From the NCBI GenBank assembly GCA_037447605.1, contig CM074804.1:3306776-3370775 (forward strand): DNA of 64,000 bases. Reading direction: 5' to 3'. The notes under the pieces were generated by a model. That model saw nothing but the letters and a program-made list of their open reading frames with translations. It was not told the origin of the DNA and ran no database searches. The DNA is from Zygnema circumcarinatum (Eukaryota > Streptophyta > Zygnematophyceae > Zygnematales > Zygnemataceae). A program made the position numbers and the translations under genes. Positions 45,168 to 57,032 of this stretch are shown piece after piece. Position 1 is the first letter of the stretch. Each line of letters opens with the position of its first letter.

Positions 45168-48100
45168 TCTTACCTCGCCTCTCCTTCAATAGGTAGAAGG
45201 GGAGCAAAACAGCAGATGAGTTCTGGCCGTCCTCCACTGCAACCGCAGAGTCCGCGTCTCCCCCTAATCGCCCCTTTGTTGCTCTGTTGGTCCGGCCAAG
45301 AATGGAGGCACAGATGGCAGGATTCTGCATCAGCCCGAAATGCTCCCTGGCACGTCTCCCAACTCGTTCATCGAGAAATTGCGACGAGCGAATCACCTGC
45401 ACGTAAATGACGACACCACTACGACACTTCAGTCTGTTTTCAACAGCGCTGTTGGTTGATGTCTAGGCGCAAGAGCTCAGACTCAGAGAAACTGCAAACA
45501 AGGAGGAAAAACTGGAAAGGGGATGGATAGATTGTCAGTGAACCTTTACGCACGCACACGGAGCCTGCTATGGTATCAGATTGGAACACAAGGAGAGTAG
45601 GACTTCAAGTCGAAAGTGAAAAAAAGCGGTGCAGGAGCTGAAGGTGGAATGAAAAATTGACACAGAAGTGAAGAGAAAGAAAGATACGACTAGAAGGACA
45701 AGAAATCAAACAGAGGCAGGCGAGCAGGAGCAGAGGATGAGAAGAGGAAGCATGCGAGTAAAAGAGAAGGGCAAGAAAAGTTGGAAGTCTTCCGCCAAAA
45801 TTGCCAGACGGACAAGCAATCAAAGGTTCTCGTCAGACTCTTTCCTGAAAATGATGCCAGCAGCGCACCTTAGAGAGGCAGACACGCGCCCGTGGGACGA
45901 GCTCCCTATGAGAGGTAGCGAGCTTTGAGAGAGAGGTGATGGCGAAGCAAAGGAGCCGTGCTCGGCCATAGGCACCTCCCAAGGCCGTAAAGGCCATGTC
46001 AGACTCACGGTCCTGCTCAGGGTTTTTGGCTGCTGCAGTACTGCCAGCAAAAGCAGATAACGTTTCACCAAATGCTCGCCGTCTACCTTACAGACAGGCG
46101 TAGTCTCTCCCACTACAACGGGAAGCATGAATGCGCAAATCATTAAGGTAGTGCGGCGATTTTTGCAGGGTGCTGAGAACTACTGAAATATTTGGCTTTA
46201 CAACCCAAAGACCTCAGTTCAGAATAGAGGCGCTCGGGTTGGTGCAGGCAGTACACACTGTGAATTGCGCTTTCAATGGATAATTGGACGCAAACGGAAT
46301 GGGCTAAACATGCATGCCCAAGTTGCGATTGAGAGAACTAAAGCTATAAGCTACGTGCAACAATTGAGGATCATGGCTGAGTACCTGGCTGCAAGATTTT
46401 CGTATAGAAGGAGCTCTATGGACTCAAATAGTTGCGTAGCTTCAGCCCTGTATGCAATTCCTCCTCCCGCATGCTCTCCTATCGCCCAGCAGAGATGCAT
46501 GGCAAATTCTGCCTGCATGCCAATAACACGGCATGCATACACGCACACTTCTCAGTCCCCCTACGATGCTTTCGCCTCTGAATAAAATGATAAAATTCTG
46601 CCTCATCAGCCGTGCTTTATCACAAAAACGCCACCCAACAGAGACGAGCGCAGTTCTGGTTTACCTTAGCAGCCGTCAAAAATGGCTGGCCGATGCAGTC
46701 AATTATTGGTTTCTGCTCTACCCAGTCATCCACATGTCATGATCACCACTTCAAGAATCAAAGGATGTATAAAAAAAATCTTCCAGCAGGCAGCAAGGCA
46801 TACAAACTCGCTCCACTTCACAGTTGATATGCTGGGAAGCAGAGTGAATGAAGAATTCCAAGCACTTAGAAAAGGCTTTACGCTGCAATGCGTGCACACT
46901 TTTCAACCATTCTTGATACAATCTATTCAAAACAGGATTTCGGGCGCACTCTGAGCAGTGCAACAAGCCTTGGAGCGCAGTCGAAGATGCTCAAGCTCGC
47001 CTCCAAGCACACATGCTGCACCTGCTCCGCCCCCCCAAAACCCAACCTTTGAGAAATCAGGGAAAGAATCGTAACAGCGTAGGAGGCATGCATGACCACA
47101 GACCCCTGCCATATGGGTTCAACAACGGGTAACAATTGCGTCCACACCTACTAACGATCTGCAATCCACTCCAGCAGTAATTGTGGCCTCCAAACATTCC
47201 TGATGCCATCGCTTCACCATAGTTTTCCAGCAGTAGTTCAAGAACAACACAAACACCATCAGAAAGGAGGGTAGGACGTATACTTCTTGGCAGAAAGAAG
47301 GGTTGGGAAACATGCTGTCTACTCGTTGAAAGACCATAGCAAGCAGCGCTGCCAATCTTTCTGGTCGCCCGGCAGTCCACAGCCACAGAAATGCAAAATG
47401 GTACATCAGCTTTTGTATGATGAGTTCAAGGAAAGAGCAAGGGATTAGCGAACAATGTGAAACGTCGTTTTTGCCGTTTTGAAACAATATTATGTGGAAC
47501 CTCTGAAACTCTGTTCTAAGTCCTAGAGAAGTGTTTTGGAAGGTAAAAGACTCTCACCATCTTCCACATCCCGCAAAGCAACCTTGAAGTAGATCTGAAG
47601 CAGTTTTGGCACAATCTGCATAATACGTTGGAGACGCATCGATGGAGGAGAGTCCAAAACTGATGAAAGGGCTTCTGGAAGGCCGGGATATGACCAGTGC
47701 CCCTCCTGCAAGCAAATCAAAACACAACATAAGCGCTTTCTGCGCAAGATGCACATCAGAAAAAAGGGGGTGCTGTCCTGACCTCAACATTCACTCTGAA
47801 TCACCGACAACGTATACCCCTAAAAGCGCTCTGCCCTGCCCGGCATATAAAGTGGATGCTCTCACAGTTAGGCCTTCGTTCTCGTCCTTGAGAAGCTCTT
47901 TGAAGAGAGCCGATAAGCTCTCTCTCCCTGACCTCTCCCCTGCCTCATCCCCCGAGTCCGAGTCGGCCCGCCCTGCCGCGGTGGACCCCGTGTATGCCGC
48001 GTCCATGAGGGCAAGGACATCCTGCTCCGCAAACACAAGACAACGTTCATAATTTCCTTCTTGACTGCAAGAAGACGCCATACTACGAGTGCACCACCAT

Positions 48101-51100
48101 TGTGCACCTCACGGCTATTAAAGGAGGACGTTAACCCTAACGAAGTGGACGTGTTTGCCCGCCTCCATCGCGGCAGTTTGCACCCATTCAAAATCCGACA
48201 TGTGCCGCGCACAGTTTTTGCAGGGACGGTAACTGTCAGTGCAACGACAAAGAGCGATGACAAGAGTGACCCCCTCGCGACCGCGTATTGGTGCGTTGAT
48301 TTCAAATGGCCATCCGGAGACAGTTGAATCAGACGGAAAGCCGACGTAGGATTAACGTTCGTCAAAATGGGGGAGCGCAAAATGGCCAAAATAGGTTGGT
48401 TTTGACAGAACAGATCCCAGCAGGCACATATCCTGGATTCCGAATGTGGTTATCCAAATAAAGCCCCGCGTACTCGCAGTAAAAACAGAGTTCTGAACAC
48501 TTACTTCAGGAGCAGGCGGCTTTGGAGCTGCAGAGGGGCCCTCTCCCGGCAAGCCTCCTGCAGTCTTCTGGAAGTCCTCCAGAGCGAGCACGAGTGCTAG
48601 GGACCCCTCCCACTCCTGCCATTGTCATCTCCTGACTACTCTCACTGAAGGCAGTTCGCAGCATGCAAGCAAGAGATGCTAGCATGATGGAAGACTTAAA
48701 TGTTGCAACCGGACTAAAAAGTGCTTCGGTGGCAAAGCACATGGCCACCAAAGCAATTCTTTCTTGCAAATAATGCCGCGCAGCAAGTACTGGGAAAAGG
48801 AGAAGAGAGGACTCGGTAGGAATGCTTACTAGGTAGATCTAGCAGGCTGGGATACAGGGGAAGGAACGAGCCAGGGGCCACTATGGCGGGAAAGAGGTCG
48901 AGCATGTCTGCATCCACTCTGCACCCTTTACAGCAGCAGCATAAGGATGGTGCTCACTGGAATTGGAGAGGGCAATGGCAGAGTCATCTCTAAACAGAAC
49001 AGACGCCAAGAAGCTGCCAAGAACATGCATTCAGAAATGGCATCGATGAAGGCAGCACCGACAGCTGAATACTGGTAAAGAAAAGAACCACTGTATCTCT
49101 TGACGAGCACAAACTCAACTGTTTCAGTAAGACGAAGAACCATCATCCGAGACCTCAAGGTTGCTGAATGACATAGTCAAGAAAATAGTTGAGATAATGA
49201 GGTTTGCACATGGTTTCAGATGTAGCTTATCTGACTGGTCAAGATTGCTTTAATATAAAAGCACTTACCTGGGAGAGTGCCATGCTTGGATCTTTAATAG
49301 CAGGGGAAAGTACTGCTTCCACACTTCCCCGACCACCAAACATTAGAGCAAGAGTTGGTTTAAGAAACAACGAACAACAACAAAAACTTCCAAGTATTGA
49401 AAGATTCGTCCAAAGATTCAAGACCAAAGCAACCTGCGAGCACTATCAGTTCTCGCATTAAACAAAAGTAAGAAAAGCAAAGTAAAGTAAGGTTGAATGA
49501 CAGCAAACCCTCAGTTCACATAAGCGGAACTGTGTAAGCCATAGAGACTATGCACCTGGGGCAGGATGGCCGGGCAGGATGCTAATAGCTTGGCTTTCTG
49601 CTGATTCAAGAATTTGACCACCAGCGCAGCCACCACAGGGTCTCCGTACTGCCTGCCTTTCCAAACAGATTCAAAGCAGAGTTGGTCTTGCGGTTTCCTT
49701 TCCCTAGCAAGCTTGTCTGCTGTGACCTCAATAGGTTCGTTGCACTGCGGACACCATGACTTGCACACTTAGGGATGAAACCATTTGCTCCAAGTCAGAT
49801 ACCCGTGAAAAGAGGCAAAAACGCTATTGATCGACGAGGCTTAAATTTAAGGGAATGCAGATTCACTCCAATGTGGATAAACTAGAGGCAAGGTCACATG
49901 GACGAGGAGAAGGAGAATGTAGGATTCTCCCTAGTTCAACTAATAGTCGTAAAAGTGTTGAAAAGCAATGGTTCACAGAGTCCAATGACGTGATCAGCCT
50001 CTGATAGACAATCTTTAAGCAGGAATGGACAACGTGAAAATGGCATTTGTCTCTAGTTAAGTTCATCAAAATGAAAACACCTTCCTCACGGAATACTGAC
50101 AGCCGTTTACTTTTATGCCATCAAGACCATGGACTCGTGCTTTATTGTAGGCAAGTGCACATATAGATAACGACTACCCTTATGAAACCTCTTAGCAACG
50201 ACTTGGAAGGTGTTCTGTGAGCTGGTCAAGGGACTTGCCTCGCCAAGAACGATCGAAAAAATGCATGAAAACTTTTGTCAGCTTCGTGAACCACTTCCTC
50301 GCCAAATGTGAGGTAAAATTGCAGAACTGCCTGGCCAAGCCGAGGTTAAATGCCAAACAGTAGCCAGGCATTAAACAATGAACAAGTGAATGGAAAAAAA
50401 AAAAAAAAAACTAAAAATTGAACATAAAATGAACCAATACCATGCCAATTGACACAGAGATCTCCATATACCTCGCTAAACCGCAATTAGATAGCCATGA
50501 GAGCGTATGAGAGCCACCCGTGTCAGAGTGCTCCAGAGCGTCTACGATAAGCATAAATGAACCTCTTTTGAGTTCCAAAAGACTACTTTCTTTGTTCCTT
50601 GGCCAACCCCGAAATAATATATCACAAAGTACGAAGTTGCAAGATTTGAGCAATTGGATGCACACCTGATCCTTATGACTGAATTGAGTGGGACGACTAC
50701 ATTATTTTGAACTTGCATTGCACAGCAGAGATTGGCCCAAAGACATGCTATTTACATTAATGAATTGTTCGCATTACCAACCAGAAGAACGTGAACGCTA
50801 TTGGGAGTAAGCGCACTTTGCGCTAACGTGCGTTGAAAAGTGCGAGACAAGCCTGGTAACACGCGAGCCAGTAAGTCAGGCTGCTCTTGTGAGAGACACG
50901 CCTCCTGAAGCTGCTCAACCTGCAAAATGAAACATGCCCTGTCCAGAACCTTAAGGACCAGCGGAATCCCACAACTCCGCTCTCGCAGGTAACAGAAACG
51001 CAGCCATACAAAAGTACGCGAGGAGAAAGCGCGAGAGAGAGGGAGCCCACCGCCTGAGAGAGAGCGGCGTCGGTCTCCGTGGAAGGAATTGGCGCAGCGG

Positions 51101-51152
51101 GGCGCGCGAGCAGCGCGAGGAGGCGGAGGCTGCTCGCTGTGTCGGCAGCCAT
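45168..51152 (-). CDS. AP5Z1: AP-5 complex subunit zeta-like protein
   Basis: The start is ATG at 51152 (MAADTASSLRLLALLARP; first exon 51152-51051). The second exon follows through VEQLQEACLSQEQ to about 50780. Further supported blocks on this strand read: PVVAALVVKFLNQQKAKL (about 49620), a Met-Leu-Asp-Leu-Phe-Pro-Ala-Ile-Val block ending SLLDLP (about 48910-48830), RIMQIVPKLLQIYFKVALRD (about 47630-47560), VFQRVDSMFPNPSFCQEV (about 47330-47270), VGETTPVCKVDGEHLVKRY (about 46110-46060) and VIRSSQFLDERVGRRAREHF (about 45400-45330). Their order and character match the helical zeta subunit of the AP-5 adaptor complex: the VP-LLQ-FF block, the R-DS-FP-P block, the VGE block and the late R-RA block. 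AP-5 works in late-endosome sorting. Individual splice sites and the last exon are not fully resolved. Confidence 0.65.
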
Positions 51153-52576
51153 GGCGCCCACCCCCGCCTCTCCTTCCCTCGCCGCGGCCCTATGGATGGC
51201 TCGTCCTGCTGAGGGCCGGCTCACAGGGGTGTGCGGGGGGGGGCGCTCCCCGGCAGCTTCTGCGAGGAGGACGAAGCTGATGTCGCCGGGTGCGAGGAGG
51301 ACAGGCTCACACTTTTGGGCTTTCAAATCTCACAAGAGAGGGATAGTAGAAAGGAAGTGGCATTGATCTCACGATGGCGATGATGCCATCAAATGTACAT
51401 GAACAACATCAGCATGGGAAACCACGAGAAACTGGTCGCAAAGGACCTTAGGACAAAAGGGTTTCAATGCCATTTTCTTTTAGCTTGGAAATCCCAACAA
51501 TATTTAACGTGGAACTTTAGAGTTCCTCAGGAATCCTGAGAAAGGACTAAAACACTTAATACGTGAACCCCCAAGTCTTCGTTTAAGTCTTTGAACGATA
51601 GTGCTAGTGCAAACTTAGTGGAAGTTAAAATTGGAGGAAAAAACCGCCTGCATGTTGCACTCTCTTGGTACAAGCTGGACTTGCGTGCCCTTTTTATTTG
51701 ATGGCCTCGCCATCGTGAGTTCAATGCCATTTTCTTTCCCCTTTGTATCACTCATTGGTCGTAGTCGAGAATACCGTTGCTTCCAGACGTAGATGATTCA
51801 GGAAACACGCATGAATGGCCGTTGGAGTTTTATGTAGATGGTTCTTGGACGAGGATACAAATGGCCGACGGCCGGAGTTGGTCGCAGATGGTCGTTGGCA
51901 CGAGGCATGCGGCAAAAGAGACGACCCGCTCACTGCCTACTTCCTATAGGGGTTGCGACTCTGGGCAGCCTGCCACTGGTGGTTGCCTGCTTGGACACAA
52001 GCTGCACTTGCCTTTCCGTAAGGAATCCCACACCCTTCCTCATAAAAGGAGGAGCCAGTAAAGAGACCCTAAGCACTCGCAACATCGAAGGCAATACACG
52101 GCATTGCCGTTGCTGTCCTCACGTTTCAGGCGAAGATGACTTGTAGTAAGCCAATCCATGGGGTCAGGAAGCACTCTCGGTCGATGGCACTACAAGGTAC
52201 AGTATCACGGCGGTCCGTGGACACCTTTCACTATCGAGGATCGATGACAAAAATCCCGTTCAAAAATGTTGCTCATAGGCAGTAAAGCCTGCGAACCAAC
52301 GCAAGACAGAGCATCTACAAGAAACTTGACTCACATACTTTACATGGCTACCCTAAGAGGACTGTGACGTCCTGACAAGGTAGGCCCTACGCACACAAAA
52401 TTTACATCGATTACAATCATGCTACTACGCACTTCCCTAATGGCAAATATTATCCGCGGCTGTTCCTCTCGGTGCGCCTGTCACGTGAGGGTATGCACAA
52501 AGACGCCTCTAAGCAACTCCACCTCTAATAATATGTACATCAAGAATGCGCCCGCAAGGCGCTTCTTCTCTTCTGT
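51153..52576. other. intergenic region with repeat remnants
   Basis: Follows the AP-5 start and precedes the stop of the MBL gene. It carries the repeat copy at 51371-51447, a segment near 51700-51730 resembling 17190-17225, and short ORFs without recognisable domains. Confidence 0.45.
51371..51447. repeat. dispersed repeat copy, related to 30626-30716
   Basis: Diverged second copy of the element described at 30626-30716, in the same orientation on the plus strand. Confidence 0.7.
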
Positions 52577-55500
52577 CTAGCGGCGGCTTCTGACAAGGCC
52601 TCGTCCCTGATGGACCAACTCTTCCAGCATTTCATTCTTTTGGGTGACACTCTCGAAGTGGAATCGACGGCCATGGCCTGCCCACCACACAGACAGAATG
52701 GCATTCCACTTTCAATCAAGAGGCAGGTGTTGCCTCACAATTGCTTGCAAAAGCTTTAGCTTCACAGGTGTTCCCCTGATCATTTCGAACTCGAAGACGA
52801 CACAAGGAAAAGGTTTTTACATGCTCACGTAAGAAGGCCCAAGTCTGCTAACTTCCACCAAGAGAAGCTTATGAATGCAGATAACCTGCCCACCTGGTAG
52901 AAGCCACACGAAATCCTCTGCCAGCAGCTTTCTCACACTCTCCAATTGCTTTTCCACTGCAGCCCATTTCCCACAGTAGAGCTGTCAATTCAAACATAGA
53001 TTTACCGAAGCTGCATGTCGCTTACTTTCAATGCGAAACTACAGCACGACATCACTCTGCTGCATTCACATAGATGCGTCCAATATAACCATCTGAAAAG
53101 AAACAGTACTAGCTTCCAGCATGTTTGAAAAAGCCAAGATGCCATAGCAGATCATTCGTGTAAAGGAACAAGTATTCCGACACTCCACTAAGAGTATGCA
53201 ACGGGGTCTCGTGAAAAACGACCAGTCCGGCAACTACAGAAACAATGCACAGCCTGCCACAAGTATCTCCCAAAATGCCTTCATTATTTGTGCAAGAGTT
53301 GTGCAAGATCATGGAAACAGGCTGCAATACCTCCGTCACGATTATACATGGGAAAGATGCTCAGCCCCCCATCCTCTGATAAGGCCAAGTGATCGCCTGA
53401 GAAGAGAACCTTCCCTGGTTTGTAGAGAAGGCATACAGATCCCTGCCAGAGTGAGCATTCCCCACCAATACTACAGAAACTTTTGTTAGAATTTGAAAGG
53501 GAATATACATATTATTGACATTGAACTATCGTTTTTATCCATTCATATCAAGTCTATAAATTCACAAATCCATCTAAAATGATTCATACCATGTGTTAGT
53601 CAAAAGGCCTTTCATCGCATTGTCCCAAACAATCCACAAGTGTTCATCATCCCAGCTCCTAGACAGACTCAACACAGACACAAACGTGAGGCGCTCTCTC
53701 AGGTTATTTCTTTGAAACCCTCCTTTTGTTGCCAACCTTCAGCTCATTATTGTTTTGCTCAAACAGTACAATCTCCTCAACTTACCTCTGTATGCCCGGC
53801 TGTTAAGATTAAGTCGACATCCGGACCCAGCCTCCATGGCCCGGAGCCCTTAAGCTTCATCTCCACACCCGCCGTGCCGGACTGCACCTCCTCTTCATGC
53901 AATATCCGTTGGCATTGAAACCTAGCAGCCCACTTAGCATGGTCTGCAATGTCATCTCTGCAGCCCCCAGCATCAGGCACTCCTCTGAGGACCCAACAGG
54001 ATAATTACCATCAACAATCGAGCAAAGCACCCAGTAAACCATAGTGCAGTATCTGTCGAAGAATCACCAAATACTCTTTTTCATGCGTCAATGCCGACAA
54101 ATGTCCAGAGGAAGGACGAGCATGCCTGTGTGAGAGGAACATGTAGCGAACACCTCCCAGCTCATCGAGTCTGTCAGCAAGCTGCACAGTATAGCGGGGA
54201 CTGTCGATCAGGATATTGCCGTCAGGACGACGAAGAAAGTATGATGTGGCGCCGTAGGAGTGCTTTGAGTGGTAGCCGCAATGGTACACGTTGGAGAGCG
54301 AGGAAGGATCAACCAACAGAGGGAAGGTGGCATGCGCTGCTCCAATGTCCGTGGGAGGACTCGAGGTGTGGATAGACGCCGTAGGGCATGCCAGTAATGA
54401 CTGAAACGCTCAGCAGAAACCACAGAGAGGATTTTTCTCAGCAAAATAACGTGGAGACAGGCCCAGCAGCAAATGGAATAAAGGACTGGACACTGTTACA
54501 CTTTTTCTCCTGGTAGAAACCCATGACCTCCGCCCAAAACAGTGAATAGCACCCAGAAAAATGTATGAAATGTACGACTAGTCTTCACCTGCAGTGCCTT
54601 CATTCGGTCCTCAGGAGAATCGGGTTGACGATGAACCGCGGACATATAGCCTTTTCTAGAAAACACTTCGGGCGCCATCCACCTGCAGGTGTCGCAATCG
54701 ATGCAAGTGTGGTCCACGTAGAACTCCCCCGCCACATTTTCGGGGCGTGGTGCCCTGGAGTCTCTCCCTGAAGCGCGGATTCCATTGACAGGAAAATGCT
54801 GGACAGTAGGTCTTTTCTGCAGCGCAAACAATTGCAAGAGGCCAGTCAGATCAGCTAAATTAATAATATACAACAGAATGTCACGTCCACTGACTGTCAT
54901 ACCTAGAGGAACTTGAGAAGCGTCCCAAATTAATCAGGCTCCGTAAAGGGGCAAGAAGAAGGGAGCCTGACGTGCAATTATGAAAGCTGAGTCTGACAGA
55001 AGATCAAGGTTTACCCTAACTTAGTACAAATTCACTTCCTTCGAAAAGCCATTCCTTCATCTAAATTACAAACGATACAGCGAAGTAATCAAAAAGGTAA
55101 ACAATGGGAAATGCAAAAAAAATTGTCTCGTCAAGGGCACGCGATAAAATAGCTTTAGTTCCTCAATCAAGAATAAATAGTTGTGCGTGCAGAGTTAACG
55201 AATCGTGAGGACTAAGCGATACGGAAATCCGTCAAGTGGATATGCAAAACTGGCTCTCAAAGAAGAATTCACCAGTACATCTCCCGTAATTAACATTAAA
55301 GCCCATCTTAAAAAATGGTAACATCAAAGAAAAAGAAACAGGAGTAACGATGACAGTGCCAATCTCAAGGAGGAGGAGGAAGTAAAGTGCCAATGCTTTG
55401 GTCACATTTGGAAAAATCGAATTGGAAAGCAGCTCATGAGTGCTCAATGAAAGGAGATCACACAGTGGAGCCCTTCGCAAATAGATTTAACTTTTGACCG

Positions 55501-56106
55501 CAGCGTACAATACTGAGAATAAATGTCTTTCGGTTTCCCGCTTGCTTCGACTTCAAGTCACCGCACATCACTTTGGAACGACTGAGTCTGAAACGTGAAT
55601 AAGTTGAGGTGTTTCCCGTGGAAGAGTTAAATCCGATAACAGCGAGCTTGCAGAAAAAATTGTGAAAGAAAAGAAGTGGAATAGAAGATGCAATTTGGCA
55701 CCAAGTTAATTGCTTTGGGACAGAGTAGCATGCCACAGCTAGTTCAGGCAAAGGGACTGTCTAAACAAGCTGTTTATACTAAATGCGACCTCTCAAGCCC
55801 TTTTGATGATATGGTGCACTTAACCATGACTGTCACTCTCCTCTCCATAATTGCCACGATTCGTGTCTTTCTGCGTACCTGCGCAGGCTGAAAGCTTTTT
55901 GGAAACTCCCTCACTCCGTGGCTTATGCCAGCCCCATTTCCGCTTCTCCTGAAAAAATCCTTCAACGAAGAAGAGGACGAACAGCCGCTTGCAACTACCA
56001 AAGCGTTGCCATGTTTGGCAGTGCAAGTAATAGAAGTCAATGGCGCAGAGAACGCGCAAGCCTGCGAGGCTCCTGCGTAGGAGAGACCAACAGGAGAGGC
56101 CACCAT
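52577..56106 (-). CDS. plastid-targeted ferredoxin-like / metallo-beta-lactamase-fold protein
   Basis: Exons supported by phase: 56106-55879, 54816-54589, 54400-54126, 53957-53786, one starting at 53442 with an unclear donor near 53340, 52981-52894, 52677-52577. The first exon reads like a transit peptide (MVASPVGLSYAGASQACAFS). The second carries a ferredoxin-type cluster motif (HTCIDCDTCRW) completed by LLACPTAS in the third. The MBL-fold part follows: YGATSYFLRRPDGNILIDSP, then FLSHRDDIADHAKW, TAGHTEGSVCLL, VLFSGDHLALSE and LLPGHGRRF before the stop. This layout matches the plant MBL/ferredoxin family represented by Arabidopsis At4g33540; its substrate is not known to me. The usual HxHxDH Zn motif appears as SHRDDIADH. 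The intron after 54126 uses a GC donor (CACAG|gcatgc). Confidence 0.85.
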
Positions 56107-57032
56107 GGCTATTCCCAGTCTGCGACTGCCGAGCGGCAAGCCGCTGCCTTGACAATCGGCCCTCCTTGTGACGTCAGACGAGGGCCGCCTCCGAGCGCAG
56201 CCGCAGAGGAAACAGCGCCGAGCGCCACCTGCAAGGCCGGCGTGACGTCACACACTGCGAAAGGGCCTGCCGTGCGAGAGCGGTGGCACAAGACCGGCGG
56301 TTGACATCAGCAGCAATCTTTACCGAGCAGCCATGGGGCCCGCCTCAGGCGGCGACGTGGAGAGGTGCGCAGCTACAAGGGGAGGAAGGAGCGGAGAGGA
56401 GATGGTGAAGAGGTCATCGATTGCGCGGCTTTATGCTTCAAAATGGCAGTAGAGCAGTGTGCTGCTGTTTTTGAAGTCGTCCAGTTCACTTTGGATGGAG
56501 AGCTGTGCTCAGTGCAGCAGAGGGTGAATCTAGGCTGACCCGCCATCCACTCCATGCAGGCTTCACTGCAGTGCGTGACCCTGTATACATAGGTTACGAA
56601 GAGAGCCACTGACAGGCAGGCCCAGTGCAGTTCGTCAGTCGCCAGAGGAGCCTGGCCATGGTCTCGGAGGGGGCCCTGGTGGACGTGGTGGCTTTGGAGG
56701 TGAGAGGAGCAGAAGCTTTTGTAAAGCACCACTTTCCATAATGTGCCGACCAGCAGCTAGGAAATTGTTCGACTCGGCTAAAGCTGTGGCCAAGCTGGGT
56801 GGGACGCTTTTCTTCAGAGAAAGGAAATGATGGACACAATGTCTGATTGCGCAATGAGGCCTTGCGTGCGCGAAGAGGATTAAGGTAACAAGGTCGCCAA
56901 AGTGCGCCAGTTTTGCAGGGCGCACAGTCAGTCATCCATTCAGAAGCTGCAGCCATTGTGTTACATTGGAGGTGCAAGGAATTCCTGATAACAGATAGGC
57001 ACCAACTATCTCCATGCTCGCCATCATACAAA
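56107..57032. other. intergenic stretch between the RAP gene and the MBL gene
   Basis: Both neighbours are on the minus strand, so this region holds the 3' end of the RAP gene and the promoter of the MBL gene. TGACGTCA-type words occur near 56169 and 56243. No gene is recognised. Confidence 0.45.
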
